From an uncultured Methylococcaceae bacterium (GTDB lineage: Bacteria > Pseudomonadota > Gammaproteobacteria > Methylococcales > Methylomonadaceae), in assembly GCA_903903365.1 (NCBI GenBank), contig CAIUYS010000565.1, positions 1-8,602 of the forward strand: a stretch of 8,602 nt of DNA, given 5' to 3'. The translations under genes and the position numbers were made by a program. Below are positions 1 through 7,700 of the stretch, piece by piece (position 1 is the first letter of the stretch; every line of letters begins with the position of its first letter). The notes beneath the pieces are model-generated. The model was not told the origin of the DNA. It ran no database searches and saw only the letters and a list, made by a program, of their open reading frames with translations.

Positions 1-38
1 TAACCTTACCCATTAACAGTTCCACCCAGAGAGACATC

Positions 39-1124
39 ATGATATTTAAACAATTATTTGATAAAGAAACCTGGACTTATACCTATTTAATTGCTGACTC
101 CATCAGTAACGAGGCGGTTTTTATTGATCCGGTCAATACCCACATTAATGACTATATGTCCTTGCTGGAAACGCTGGGTTTACAGCTGAAATATTCCCTG
201 GAAACGCATGTTCATGCTGATCATATAACGGCAAGCGGTTTATTGCGCCAATTAGTGGGCGCACAAACCGCCGTGAGTCAACTCTGCGGTGCCGAGACCG
301 CAGATGTGCAAATTCAGGATGGCGATATTTTTAAATTAGGCGATAACGAACACATTAAAGTGATTGCCACGCCGGGACATACGCGCGGCAGTATTTCATT
401 TTTATGGCGTGATCGGGTTTTTACCGGTGATTCTTTATTGATAGGCGGTTGTGGTCGTACTGATTTTCAAGGCGGTGATGCCGGTGCGCTTTATGATTGC
501 ATCACTCAACGGTTATTTACTTTACCGGATGAAACGCTGGTTTATCCGGGGCATGATTATCAAGAACGTTGGGTCAGTAGTATTAAACAGGAACGCACCA
601 CCAATCCGCGTCTGGCCGGAAAAACGCGTGAAGAATTTATTGAGGTGATGAATAATTTAAATTTGCCAAAACCACGGTTAATCGATCAAGCAGTTCCTGC
701 CAACCGGTATTGCGGTTTGGATGAAAATGAACGTCAGGATGCCGTTATACTTCGGGATACCACGCGTCCCGTTCGTAATGAAGTCAGTCCCCAAGACTTG
801 GTAGCCGAAGCCAAGCAACATATTACCGAAGTTAATGTTACTACCGCCAAACAGCTGTTGGCAGAAGGTAATATTGTTGTGGTTGATACTCGCGAAGAGA
901 GTGAATACGCGGCGGGTCATATTAATAATGCGCTGCTTTTGCCGCGCGGGGTGCTGGAATTTAAAATTGGCAATAGTCCCGAATTGGCTGACAAATCCAA
1001 AGCGGTGCTGCTTTATTGCCGTACCGGCGGTCGTTCTGCATTGGCAGCGCAGACAATGCAACAGTTAGGCTATAAGAATGTGCTGTCAATGGCGGGTGGT
1101 TTTGAGGCTTGGCAAAAAGCATAA
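39..1124 (+). CDS. Persulfide dioxygenase-rhodanese fusion (ETHE1-type MBL fold plus rhodanese)
   Basis: The 361-residue protein has two domains. Residues 1 to about 245 are an ETHE1-like metallo-beta-lactamase fold: HVHADH at 57-62, TPGHT with H114, TGDSLL with D131, CGRTDFQGG at 138-146 and YPGHDY with H172. In this family a mononuclear Fe(II), held by two His and one Asp, oxidises glutathione persulfide to sulfite. Residues about 265-361 are one rhodanese domain with DTREESEYAAGHI and the active-site loop CRTGGRS, nucleophile C327. The length fits the known persulfide dioxygenase-rhodanese fusions and is too short for CstB, which has an extra rhodanese-like domain. The rhodanese half probably exchanges sulfane sulfur with sulfite/thiosulfate. 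No signal peptide is seen, so it is likely cytoplasmic. The ATG at 39 follows a purine-rich AGAGAGA about 6 nt upstream. It precedes sqr on the same strand, consistent with one operon. The upstream promoter is outside the window. Glyoxalase II is less likely because of the ETHE1-specific motifs and the fusion. Confidence 0.93.
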   Translation: MIFKQLFDKETWTYTYLIADSISNEAVFIDPVNTHINDYMSLLETLGLQLKYSLETHVHADHITASGLLRQLVGAQTAVSQLCGAETADVQIQDGDIFKLGDNEHIKVIATPGHTRGSISFLWRDRVFTGDSLLIGGCGRTDFQGGDAGALYDCITQRLFTLPDETLVYPGHDYQERWVSSIKQERTTNPRLAGKTREEFIEVMNNLNLPKPRLIDQAVPANRYCGLDENERQDAVILRDTTRPVRNEVSPQDLVAEAKQHITEVNVTTAKQLLAEGNIVVVDTREESEYAAGHINNALLLPRGVLEFKIGNSPELADKSKAVLLYCRTGGRSALAAQTMQQLGYKNVLSMAGGFEAWQKA

Positions 1125-1136
1125 TACGCTTAACGG

Positions 1137-1180
1137 TGCAAGGGCGAAGTCTTTAAGTACTTACAGAATCGCCCCTTGCA
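1137..1180 (+). other. Intercistronic hairpin between the dioxygenase and sqr
   Basis: TGCAAGGGCGA at 1137-1147 pairs with TCGCCCCTTGCA at 1169-1180, giving an 11-bp stem with one bulged C and a loop of about 21 nt. No T-run follows on the plus strand, so it does not look like a strong intrinsic terminator. It may be an mRNA processing or stability element or a partial attenuator between the two genes. The units also resemble the 7-bp repeats found after sqr (AGGTGCA, AGGGCGA). Confidence 0.45.
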
Positions 1181-1214
1181 TCTTAAACCATAAATAATAA
1201 TAACGAGAAAAATC

Positions 1215-2465
1215 ATGACACAACAACATCACACTATTTTGATTGTAGGCGGCGGCGCAGCAGGCGTTTCCGTTGCCAATAACATGCGTCGTCAAAACGC
1301 CACTATTAATATTGCCCTTATCGAGCCTTCTGAAAAGCATTATTACCAACCCGGCTTTACCATTATTGGTGGCGGTGCTTATACCTTAAAACAAACCACC
1401 CGCAATGAAGCCGATTTAATTCATCCAACCGTGACTTGGCTTAAGGATTACGCAGAAACCTTTCAGCCGGATGAAAATACCGTGACTTTACGCTCGGGTG
1501 AATCGATTGGTTACGATTACCTGGTGGTTTGTCCCGGCTTACAGTTGGATTGGGATAAAATTGCGGGCTTAAAAGAAACCTTGGGTAAAAACAACGTGTG
1601 CAGCAATTATTCGGCAGAAACAGCAGAATATACGTGGGAATGCATCAAAAACAGTGAGTCGGGAACCGCGTTATTTACACAACCGCCAATGCCGATTAAA
1701 TGTGCCGGTGCCCCCCAAAAAATCATGTATCTGGCTGCGGACAGATTTCGTAAAAAAGGAATTTTGGATAAATTTAACATTGAGTTTTGTAATGCGGGCC
1801 CTGCCATTTTTGGCATTCCTTTTTTTGCCAAAGCCTTAAGCAAAGTAGTGGCAGGTTATGGGATTAAAACCAATTTTAATCACAATCTGGTTGCCATTGA
1901 TGGCCCGGCTAAAACCGCTACGTTTGAAATGACGGATGCCGAAGGCAACAAGCAGCAAGTCGTTAAAGCCTTCGATATGATTCATGTTACACCGCCGCAA
2001 AGTGCGCCTGATTTTATTAAAAAAAGCCCGTTAGCCAATGCCGGCGGCTGGGTAGATGTCCATGACAAAACACTCCAGCACAACAAATATCCTAATATTT
2101 TCGGGCTGGGCGATGCGACCTCAACCCCCAATGCCAAAACGGCCGCTGCCGTCAGGAAACAAGTGCCCATTTTGGTTGATAATATTTTGCACCTTATCAA
2201 CGGTAAAGCCGTTGAGGAAAAATACGATGGTTATGGCTCTTGCCCGTTAACAACCTCACTGAGCACGGTCATGTTGGCTGAATTTGCTTATGGCGGCAAA
2301 GTAACACCGTCTTTTCCATTATTGGATCCCAGAAAAAATTTGTTTATTTGGTGGATCGGTAAAAAAATCGGTTTTCCTTGGATGTACTGGCATTTAATGA
2401 TTAAAGGCTATCGAATAGATATACCGCATTTGGAATCCTACTCCAAACGCTTTACAAAAGAGTAG
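1215..2465 (+). CDS. sqr: Sulfide:quinone oxidoreductase, type II (SQOR-like)
   Basis: A 416-residue flavoprotein that should oxidise sulfide at the inner membrane, pass electrons to quinone and place the sulfane sulfur on an acceptor such as glutathione. The N-terminal FAD-binding Rossmann motif is GGGAAG (12-17). The second FAD motif is FGLGDAT around D300. The redox cysteines are C163 in IKCAGAPQKIMYL and C343 in GYGSCPLTT, the same contexts as the catalytic pair of human SQOR. HVTPPQSAPD (257-266) and GWVDV with LQHNKYPN are also SQOR-like, which separates it from flavocytochrome c and ordinary NADH dehydrogenases. An additional cysteine, C129 (NNVCSNYS), sits where, from memory, human SQOR has Gly. 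The aromatic C-terminal segment (FIWWIGKKIGFPWMYWHLM, 377-395) fits monotopic membrane anchoring. Its position 90 bp after the persulfide dioxygenase supports the two acting in sequence. The ATG at 1215 has only a weak purine stretch upstream (CGAGAAAAA). Confidence 0.95.
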   Translation: MTQQHHTILIVGGGAAGVSVANNMRRQNATINIALIEPSEKHYYQPGFTIIGGGAYTLKQTTRNEADLIHPTVTWLKDYAETFQPDENTVTLRSGESIGYDYLVVCPGLQLDWDKIAGLKETLGKNNVCSNYSAETAEYTWECIKNSESGTALFTQPPMPIKCAGAPQKIMYLAADRFRKKGILDKFNIEFCNAGPAIFGIPFFAKALSKVVAGYGIKTNFNHNLVAIDGPAKTATFEMTDAEGNKQQVVKAFDMIHVTPPQSAPDFIKKSPLANAGGWVDVHDKTLQHNKYPNIFGLGDATSTPNAKTAAAVRKQVPILVDNILHLINGKAVEEKYDGYGSCPLTTSLSTVMLAEFAYGGKVTPSFPLLDPRKNLFIWWIGKKIGFPWMYWHLMIKGYRIDIPHLESYSKRFTKE

Positions 2466-2472
2466 GTAGGGC

Positions 2473-2570
2473 AGGTACAAGGTTAAAGGTTAAAGGTTAA
2501 AGGTTAAAGGTTAAAGGTGCAAGGTTAAAGGTTAAAGGTTAAAGGTTCAAGGCACAAGGTACAAGGTGTG
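2473..2570 (+). repeat. Heptamer array, 14 tandem AGGTTAA-type units
   Basis: Fourteen contiguous 7-bp units without slippage: one AGGTACA, five AGGTTAA, AGGTGCA, three AGGTTAA, AGGTTCA, AGGCACA, AGGTACA and AGGTGTG. The first three positions (AGG) are invariant and variation is confined to the last four. The array begins 7 bp after the sqr stop codon. It resembles short tandemly repeated heptamers known from cyanobacteria and other bacteria. It is not CRISPR, as there are no spacers. Confidence 0.92.
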
Positions 2571-2587
2571 GATGAATCAGTTTGACT

Positions 2588-2652
2588 TTCACCTTTGGCC
2601 TTTGGCCCTTCGCCTTTCGCCTTTCACCTTTCACCTTTCACCTTTCACCTTT
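2588..2652 (-). repeat. Opposed heptamer array, 9 units (TTCACCT type)
   Basis: Nine contiguous 7-bp units: TTCACCT, TTGGCCT, TTGGCCC, two TTCGCCT and four TTCACCT, ending in an extra TT. Read on the minus strand the units are AGGTGAA/AGGCGAA, the same AGGnnnA pattern as the array at 2473-2570, so the two blocks form a large imperfect inverted repeat. They are separated by about 17 bp (2571-2587) that includes a decayed unit, TTTGACT. A transcript through this region could fold back into a long mismatched stem between sqr and the permease gene. Confidence 0.9.
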
Positions 2653-2696
2653 ATCGAGTTCTCTATTTCTTACCATAGCCTGGAACAAGAGTAACA

Positions 2697-2728
2697 ACCA
2701 CAATGACTGATTACCACAATGACTGATT
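2697..2728 (+). repeat. Exact 16-bp tandem duplication over the sulP start
   Basis: ACCACAATGACTGATT occurs twice without a gap, at 2697-2712 and 2713-2728. Each copy carries an ATG (2703 and 2719). Only the second is in frame with the permease. Since 16 is not a multiple of 3, the first opens a different frame. The exact identity suggests a recent slippage duplication. Confidence 0.95.
2703..2726 (+). promoter_or_regulatory. Possible 7-codon upstream mini-ORF overlapping the sulP start
   Basis: The ATG in the first copy of the 16-bp duplication encodes MTDYHND and stops at TGA 2724-2726, inside codons 2-3 of sulP. The only Shine-Dalgarno-like stretch, AAGAG at 2687-2691, is 11 nt before this ATG and 27 nt before the sulP ATG, so ribosomes may favour the mini-ORF and reinitiate at sulP. 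Translation of it is inferred, not shown. Confidence 0.3.
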
Positions 2729-4446
2729 TACAACGTAAGTTGTCACGATTAACCGACTTCTTTCCTATTGCGGGTTGGTTAAAAACCTATACCCGTCAGG
2801 ATTTTAACAGTGATTTGTTCGCCGGTATCATTACCGCTATTTTGCTGGTTCCTCAAGGGATTGCCTACGCGATATTGGCAGGTTTGCCGCCGCAACTTGG
2901 GCTTTACGCCAGTATTTTACCGCCGGTATTGTATGCCTTATTAGGCACCAGTCGAACCTTATCCGTAGGGCCGGTTTCCATTGCCGCCATTATGATTGCC
3001 AGTGCCTTAAATTCACCCGAAATCAGTGCCTTGGGTAATCCGGTGCAAAGCGCGTTGATATTGTCAGCAGAAAGCGGACTCATCATGTTGCTGATGGCTC
3101 TTTTACGTATGGGTGGCTTGGTTAATTTTATCAGTCATCCCGTATTGACCGGCTTTACCAGCGGCGCCTCGCTGTTGATTATAGGCAGTCAATTACCGCA
3201 ACTGGCGGGTTTAAAAAGCCCTTCGTGCGGTTTTGATAGCGCTTGTTACCGGGATTATTTGTCGGGCTATAATTCGACCACGGTGATCATTGGTGTGGCC
3301 GCCTTGGTAATGTTGATAGCTTTTGGAAAACCGCTGACTTCGTTGCTTAAAAAAGCAGGTTTAAAACTATCACTGGTGATGGCCATTAGTAAATGCGGGC
3401 CTTTGTTAACGGTTCTTTTAGCCACGCTTGCCGTTGGTTATTTTGGCTTAACCCTGCACAACAAAGTTGCCGTTGTCGGTGAAGTACCGGCCGGTTTTCC
3501 TGTGCTAAGCCTGGATTTTATTGATCTCCAAAAATGGCGTTTGTTACTGCCTGGCGCGGCTTTTATTGCCTTAATTGCTTATGTAGAAAGTGTCGCCATT
3601 GCCAAAGTGACCGCTAACCTGAGAGGCGAAAAAATTGTACCTAATCAGGAACTAATAGCCTTGGGTGTGGCTAATCTGGCTACCGCCATTTCCGGTGGTA
3701 TGCCGGTTGCCGGTGGCTTTAGCCGAACCATGGTTAATTTTTCTGCCGGTGCCCGCACCCAAATGGCGATGCTGATTGCAGCGGGCATTCTGGCATTGGC
3801 GGTCATCTTTTTTAGCCCGTGGTTTGAAAATATACCCAAAGCAGTGTTAGCGGCGATTATTTTGGTCGCCATTATTCCGCTGGTGCGGCTGGGTAGTATT
3901 GTTCACACCTGGCGTTATGATCGGGGTGATGGTATCGCCGAAATCGTAACCTTGCTGGGTGTTTTGGTGTTGGGCATTGAAGAAGGCATTAGTTTAGGCA
4001 TTATTCTTACGTTTATCAGTTACCTGCGCAAGACCAGTCAGCCGCACATAGCCGTTGTTGGGCGCATTCCCGAAACCGGGCATTACCGTAATATCAAACG
4101 CCATCAGGTAGAAACGTGGGAGCATCTTTTATTATTGCGCATTGATGAAAGTATCACCTTTGCCAATGTTAATTTTATTGAAAATTTTATTACCGCTGAA
4201 CTAAAGCGCCAAGCCAACATTAAACATATCATCCTGATTTTTACCTCGGTCAGTGATGTAGATGCCACGGCTTTAGAGGCGTTGGAAAATTTAAATCATG
4301 CCTTGCAAGCCTCAGGGTTGACCCTGCATCTGTCAGATGCAAAAGGCCCTGTACTTGATAAACTTAAAAAAACCAATTTTATTAAACAACTCGAGCCAGG
4401 CAAGGTGTTTTTTTATACCGAAGATGCGATAAAAGAACTGGCGTGA
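2719..4446 (+). CDS. sulP: SulP-family (SLC26-type) anion permease with STAS domain
   Basis: A 575-residue inner-membrane transporter. The membrane part (about 30-435) has the SulP signature PQGIAYAILAGLPPQLGLY (45-63), followed by SRTLSVGP (78-85), GFTSGASLLI (145-154), AYVESVAIAK with E290 in a late helix, and GGMPVAGGFSRT (326-337). A cytoplasmic STAS domain follows (about 440-575) with the strand-helix element FTSVSDVDATALEAL. Family substrates are sulfate, bicarbonate, chloride and other anions; the sequence alone does not fix which. Lying 253 bp after sqr, it may handle sulfate or sulfite from sulfide oxidation, but a bicarbonate or assimilatory sulfate role is equally open. The start at 2719 is forced, because a TGA at 2704-2706 closes this frame just upstream and no other ATG lies between. 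The ribosome site is poor or displaced by the 16-bp duplication. The opposed heptamer arrays upstream may separate its expression from sqr. Confidence 0.92.
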   Translation: MTDLQRKLSRLTDFFPIAGWLKTYTRQDFNSDLFAGIITAILLVPQGIAYAILAGLPPQLGLYASILPPVLYALLGTSRTLSVGPVSIAAIMIASALNSPEISALGNPVQSALILSAESGLIMLLMALLRMGGLVNFISHPVLTGFTSGASLLIIGSQLPQLAGLKSPSCGFDSACYRDYLSGYNSTTVIIGVAALVMLIAFGKPLTSLLKKAGLKLSLVMAISKCGPLLTVLLATLAVGYFGLTLHNKVAVVGEVPAGFPVLSLDFIDLQKWRLLLPGAAFIALIAYVESVAIAKVTANLRGEKIVPNQELIALGVANLATAISGGMPVAGGFSRTMVNFSAGARTQMAMLIAAGILALAVIFFSPWFENIPKAVLAAIILVAIIPLVRLGSIVHTWRYDRGDGIAEIVTLLGVLVLGIEEGISLGIILTFISYLRKTSQPHIAVVGRIPETGHYRNIKRHQVETWEHLLLLRIDESITFANVNFIENFITAELKRQANIKHIILIFTSVSDVDATALEALENLNHALQASGLTLHLSDAKGPVLDKLKKTNFIKQLEPGKVFFYTEDAIKELA

Positions 4447-4525
4447 GTTATTCAAATGATGGTTTAGATGTCTTGGCGGGCATGTTTTTTGCCAATTGGA
4501 GTCAGTGTAAATGCACAGCATTTTC

Positions 4526-4699
4526 AGGCGTAGGCCGGAATAAGGCTTTTCGAGCGAAAGCGAGAATAAGCGTTTCCGGCACACGGTACGAGTCTGCCGG
4601 AAACGCCACCACGCGCTACGCTTGGGTGGTCTTATTCCGGCCTACGCCTATGTCTACGCCGAGCGAGGGCTCAGCGTTCCCGGAATAAGGCTTTTCGAG
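4526..4699. repeat. REP/BIME-like element with nested inverted repeats
   Basis: A perfect 19-bp inverted repeat (AGGCGTAGGCCGGAATAAG, 4526-4544, with its complement at 4631-4649) encloses a 12-bp perfect stem (GCGTTTCCGGCA 4570-4581 with TGCCGGAAACGC 4595-4606) and a small ACCAC/GTGGT stem (4608-4612, 4626-4630). A 20-bp stretch starting CCGGAATAAGG is directly repeated at 4535-4554 and 4680-4699, and an imperfect stem lies at 4657-4676. The GTAGGCCGG...CTTATTCCGGCCTAC wording is close to enterobacterial REP sequences. The location between convergent genes is typical of REP elements, which can act as 3'-end mRNA stabilisers, gyrase sites or transposase-mobilised repeats. It fills most of the 299-bp gap, and the short open frame crossing it has no gene-like character. 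Confidence 0.8.
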
Positions 4700-4745
4700 T
4701 TATAGCCGTCTCACCAGAATCAATCATTAAAACTTGTAGATTAAG

Positions 4746-7700
4746 TTAAACCGACTGCCCGGTTTCCAGTACCAGCATTTTCAGTTTTACCAGCAAGGCC
4801 TCTTGCAGCTTATGAAGTTCAGGCAGTCTTGCAAGTGCCTGTTCGGTTTGGCCCGCCTCATGGAGCGCTATTAACTCCCAGCCCAGTGCTTGTAATGCTT
4901 CATGCAGGGCTAACATAGCCTCATAATTTCCATTTTTGAGAGGGCTGTTAATCGTTAGCCAGATGCCAAAGCGGGATTGTAAATTTTCAGGTTTGTGTAC
5001 TTGGTTGTTAAGATAGCCTTCTATGGCATTAATCCATACCTTGTATTCAGCATTGGCAAATAATAACGGTAAATCGTCATGAATAAATGAGGGCCAATTC
5101 AGCCAGTCGGGATCCGGTTGCCAATTAGTTACCCATTTTGCAAAATCATCGGCGGGCATGGGGTGAGCAATCGCATAGCCTTGTACTCTGTCGCAGCCTA
5201 TTTGCAGCAGCATTTCGGCTTGTTTGTTCGATTCCATACCTTCGGCAATGACTTCGAGGTTAAAAGCGGTCGCCAAAGCCAGCACCGCTTCTATAATCGC
5301 CAGATCATCAAAATCAGTCAGCATATCGCGCATAAAACTCTGATCAATTTTAAGTTCGTTGATCGGTAAGCGTTTTAAATAAGTGAGTGACGAATAGCCG
5401 TTGCCAAAATTATCCAGGGAAAAATTGATACCCAGTTCCCGACACTCATCAATCAACTGAGATATCTTGCTTATATCTCTCATGACACTGGTTTCCAGTA
5501 TTTCCATGCTCAGATCGCCCGGTTTAACCGTGGGATGGGCATTCAGTGATAGCCGCAGGGTTTCTATAAAATCGGGTTGCTGCAATTGTCGTTTGCTAAT
5601 GTTGACGCTGACCGGCAGTTTCAGTCCTGAGGCATGCCAACTTTCTATTTGGCTCATTGCCGTATTGATGACCCAGTTATCTACATCAATGGACAGCGAG
5701 TGATTTTCAATCATGGGCAAAAAATCCTCTGGCAATAACAGGCCTTTATGAGGATGGCGCCAACGAATTAACGCTTCCGCACCAATAATACTGCCTAGAC
5801 GCAAATTGACTTTGGGTTGATAATAAAGCTCAAACTCTCCGGCTATCAAGGCATTGCGGATATGTTCAATGTTTTCATTATGGTTTCGTGTCAGCTTGTC
5901 CAAGCCGACATCAAAGATATGATAACGATTCTTTCCGCTTTGCTTGGCTTGATACATGGCTTGATCGGCCTGGCGTATCAAAATATCGGCATCAACCTCT
6001 TCTGCTTGCGGGTAAAAAGTGATGCCCATGCTGGCCGATACCTGCAAGGTAACGCCATCAAACGGTACGGGTTGTGCCGCCGCCACCAGCAAGCGGACAA
6101 ACATAGGCAAGCTGGTTTCAACGTCCTGCACATCAACCAGCAAGGCAATAAACTCATCACCGCCAACACGGGCCAGCGTATCAACCTCGCGCAGACTTTG
6201 CGTCATATTTTTCGTCAGAGCAATCAGCAAGTTGTCACCCGCCAAATGACCATACTCATCATTAACGGCCTTAAAGCCATCAAGATCAAGAAACACCACG
6301 GCCAGCAATTGTTTTTGACGCTTACACTGAGCAATCGCCTGACGCAGGCGATCAGAGAGCAACCAGCGGTTAGGCAAATTGGTCAGTATGTCAAAGTGCG
6401 CGATATGTTCCAACTCCTGCTGATGGGCTTTATATACTGTAATATCAGATAGCAAGGCGACATAGCGTCTGGAATTATCCTGTCTATTGACTATAGCACT
6501 GATATTTTCCATCGCGGCATACACTTCGCCGTTTTTACGGCGGTTCCAAAATTCGCCATACCAATGGCCTTTAGTCAATAAGTCATGCCACATAGCGGTA
6601 TAGACTTCTTTGGGCTGACGACCGGAGCTCAGTATGCGCGGGGTTTTACCCAGTATTTCTTCTTGGTTGTAGCCGCTTATTTCAGAAAAAGCGTCATTAA
6701 CCTGGATAATTTTACCCTCACTATCGGTAATCATAATGCCTTCAAGGGCATGAGCGAAAACACTGGCGGCAATTTGAAATTTTTCATCAGCTTGTTTTTG
6801 CTCGGTAATGTTGCGCATCACAACCAGCATTTCAGTCGCTTTAGCCTGTTCGTTATAATATAAACTGATATTTAAAAGTACATCCAAAAGGGTCTTTCCT
6901 GATGGTTGCTTAAGTTGTAAGTTAAATTCTTCAATAAATCCTTTATCCAGTACTTCCGAGTAACTGGCCTGTACTGTTTCCGGCTTGATAAAATAAGTGG
7001 AAAAATCGCTACCCATAAGCTGATCAGTGGTTATACCTGTAATGTCCTCTGTCTCTTTATTGGCAGACAATATTTTGCCTTTCATAGTGAGGGTTATTAC
7101 AGGATCTACACTGGCCTCAAGTATGCTGTGGATATAATTAACGCTGGCTCGCAGATTTTTTTCAGCCAGTTTACGTTCGCTGATGTTATGGAAAAAACCG
7201 ACTATATACTCATCGTCCTGGTAGGATAGATAGTTAGCGGAAACCTCGACGGGTATTTCTATTCCGGCACCAAAAATATGGCTACTCTCGAACACCATGC
7301 CTTTCTTGGCTTTAATATTTAGCCATAAAGTATCAAGATCATTTTGAGTTTTGAAGTTAGGATCCCAATCCGGGATGTGCCATGTTAATAATTGGTCGCG
7401 TTCTTCACCAAAATGCCGACAAGCGGCATCATTAACGAATACGAACCTAAAATTCTGTTTAGGACTGATTATAAATATGCAATCGGATGTCAGTTTAAAC
7501 ATATTTTCGATGAGTCCCAGCTGACTTTCCATTATTTGTTTTTGGTGTATCTCCTCTTGAAGTTGCTTGATGGTAGGCAAGGTTAATGCTTTCGGAATAA
7601 TCCAGAACATCATGGTTGCGGTAGCTATGGAAATAAGAGCGGTAAAGCCTTTAACCAAGCCCTCCAACCAATAGAGCGGTACCCAGATAGTAAGCGCGGA

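Noticed and set aside
39..1124. CstB-like persulfide dioxygenase/sulfurtransferase
   Set aside because: CstB has an additional rhodanese-like region; this 361-residue protein has only one rhodanese domain, fitting the shorter fusion class.
1137..1180. Intrinsic terminator between the dioxygenase gene and sqr
   Set aside because: The stem is good but no T-tract follows; kept as an intercistronic hairpin instead.
2473..2652. CRISPR array
   Set aside because: The 7-bp units are contiguous with no spacers and are far shorter than CRISPR repeats; no cas genes are present.
4473..4495. Intrinsic terminator after sulP
   Set aside because: TTGGC/GCCAA gives only a 5-bp stem and the T-run lies in the loop instead of after the stem.
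4443..4688. Small 81-codon open frame overlapping the sulP stop
   Set aside because: It uses a GTG inside the sulP stop region and is largely built from the REP-like palindromes; no ribosome site or recognisable domain.
5817..6452. 211-codon open frame on the plus strand
   Set aside because: It lies wholly opposite the conserved GGDEF/EAL coding sequence, whose motifs are unambiguous; its own translation shows no recognisable family.
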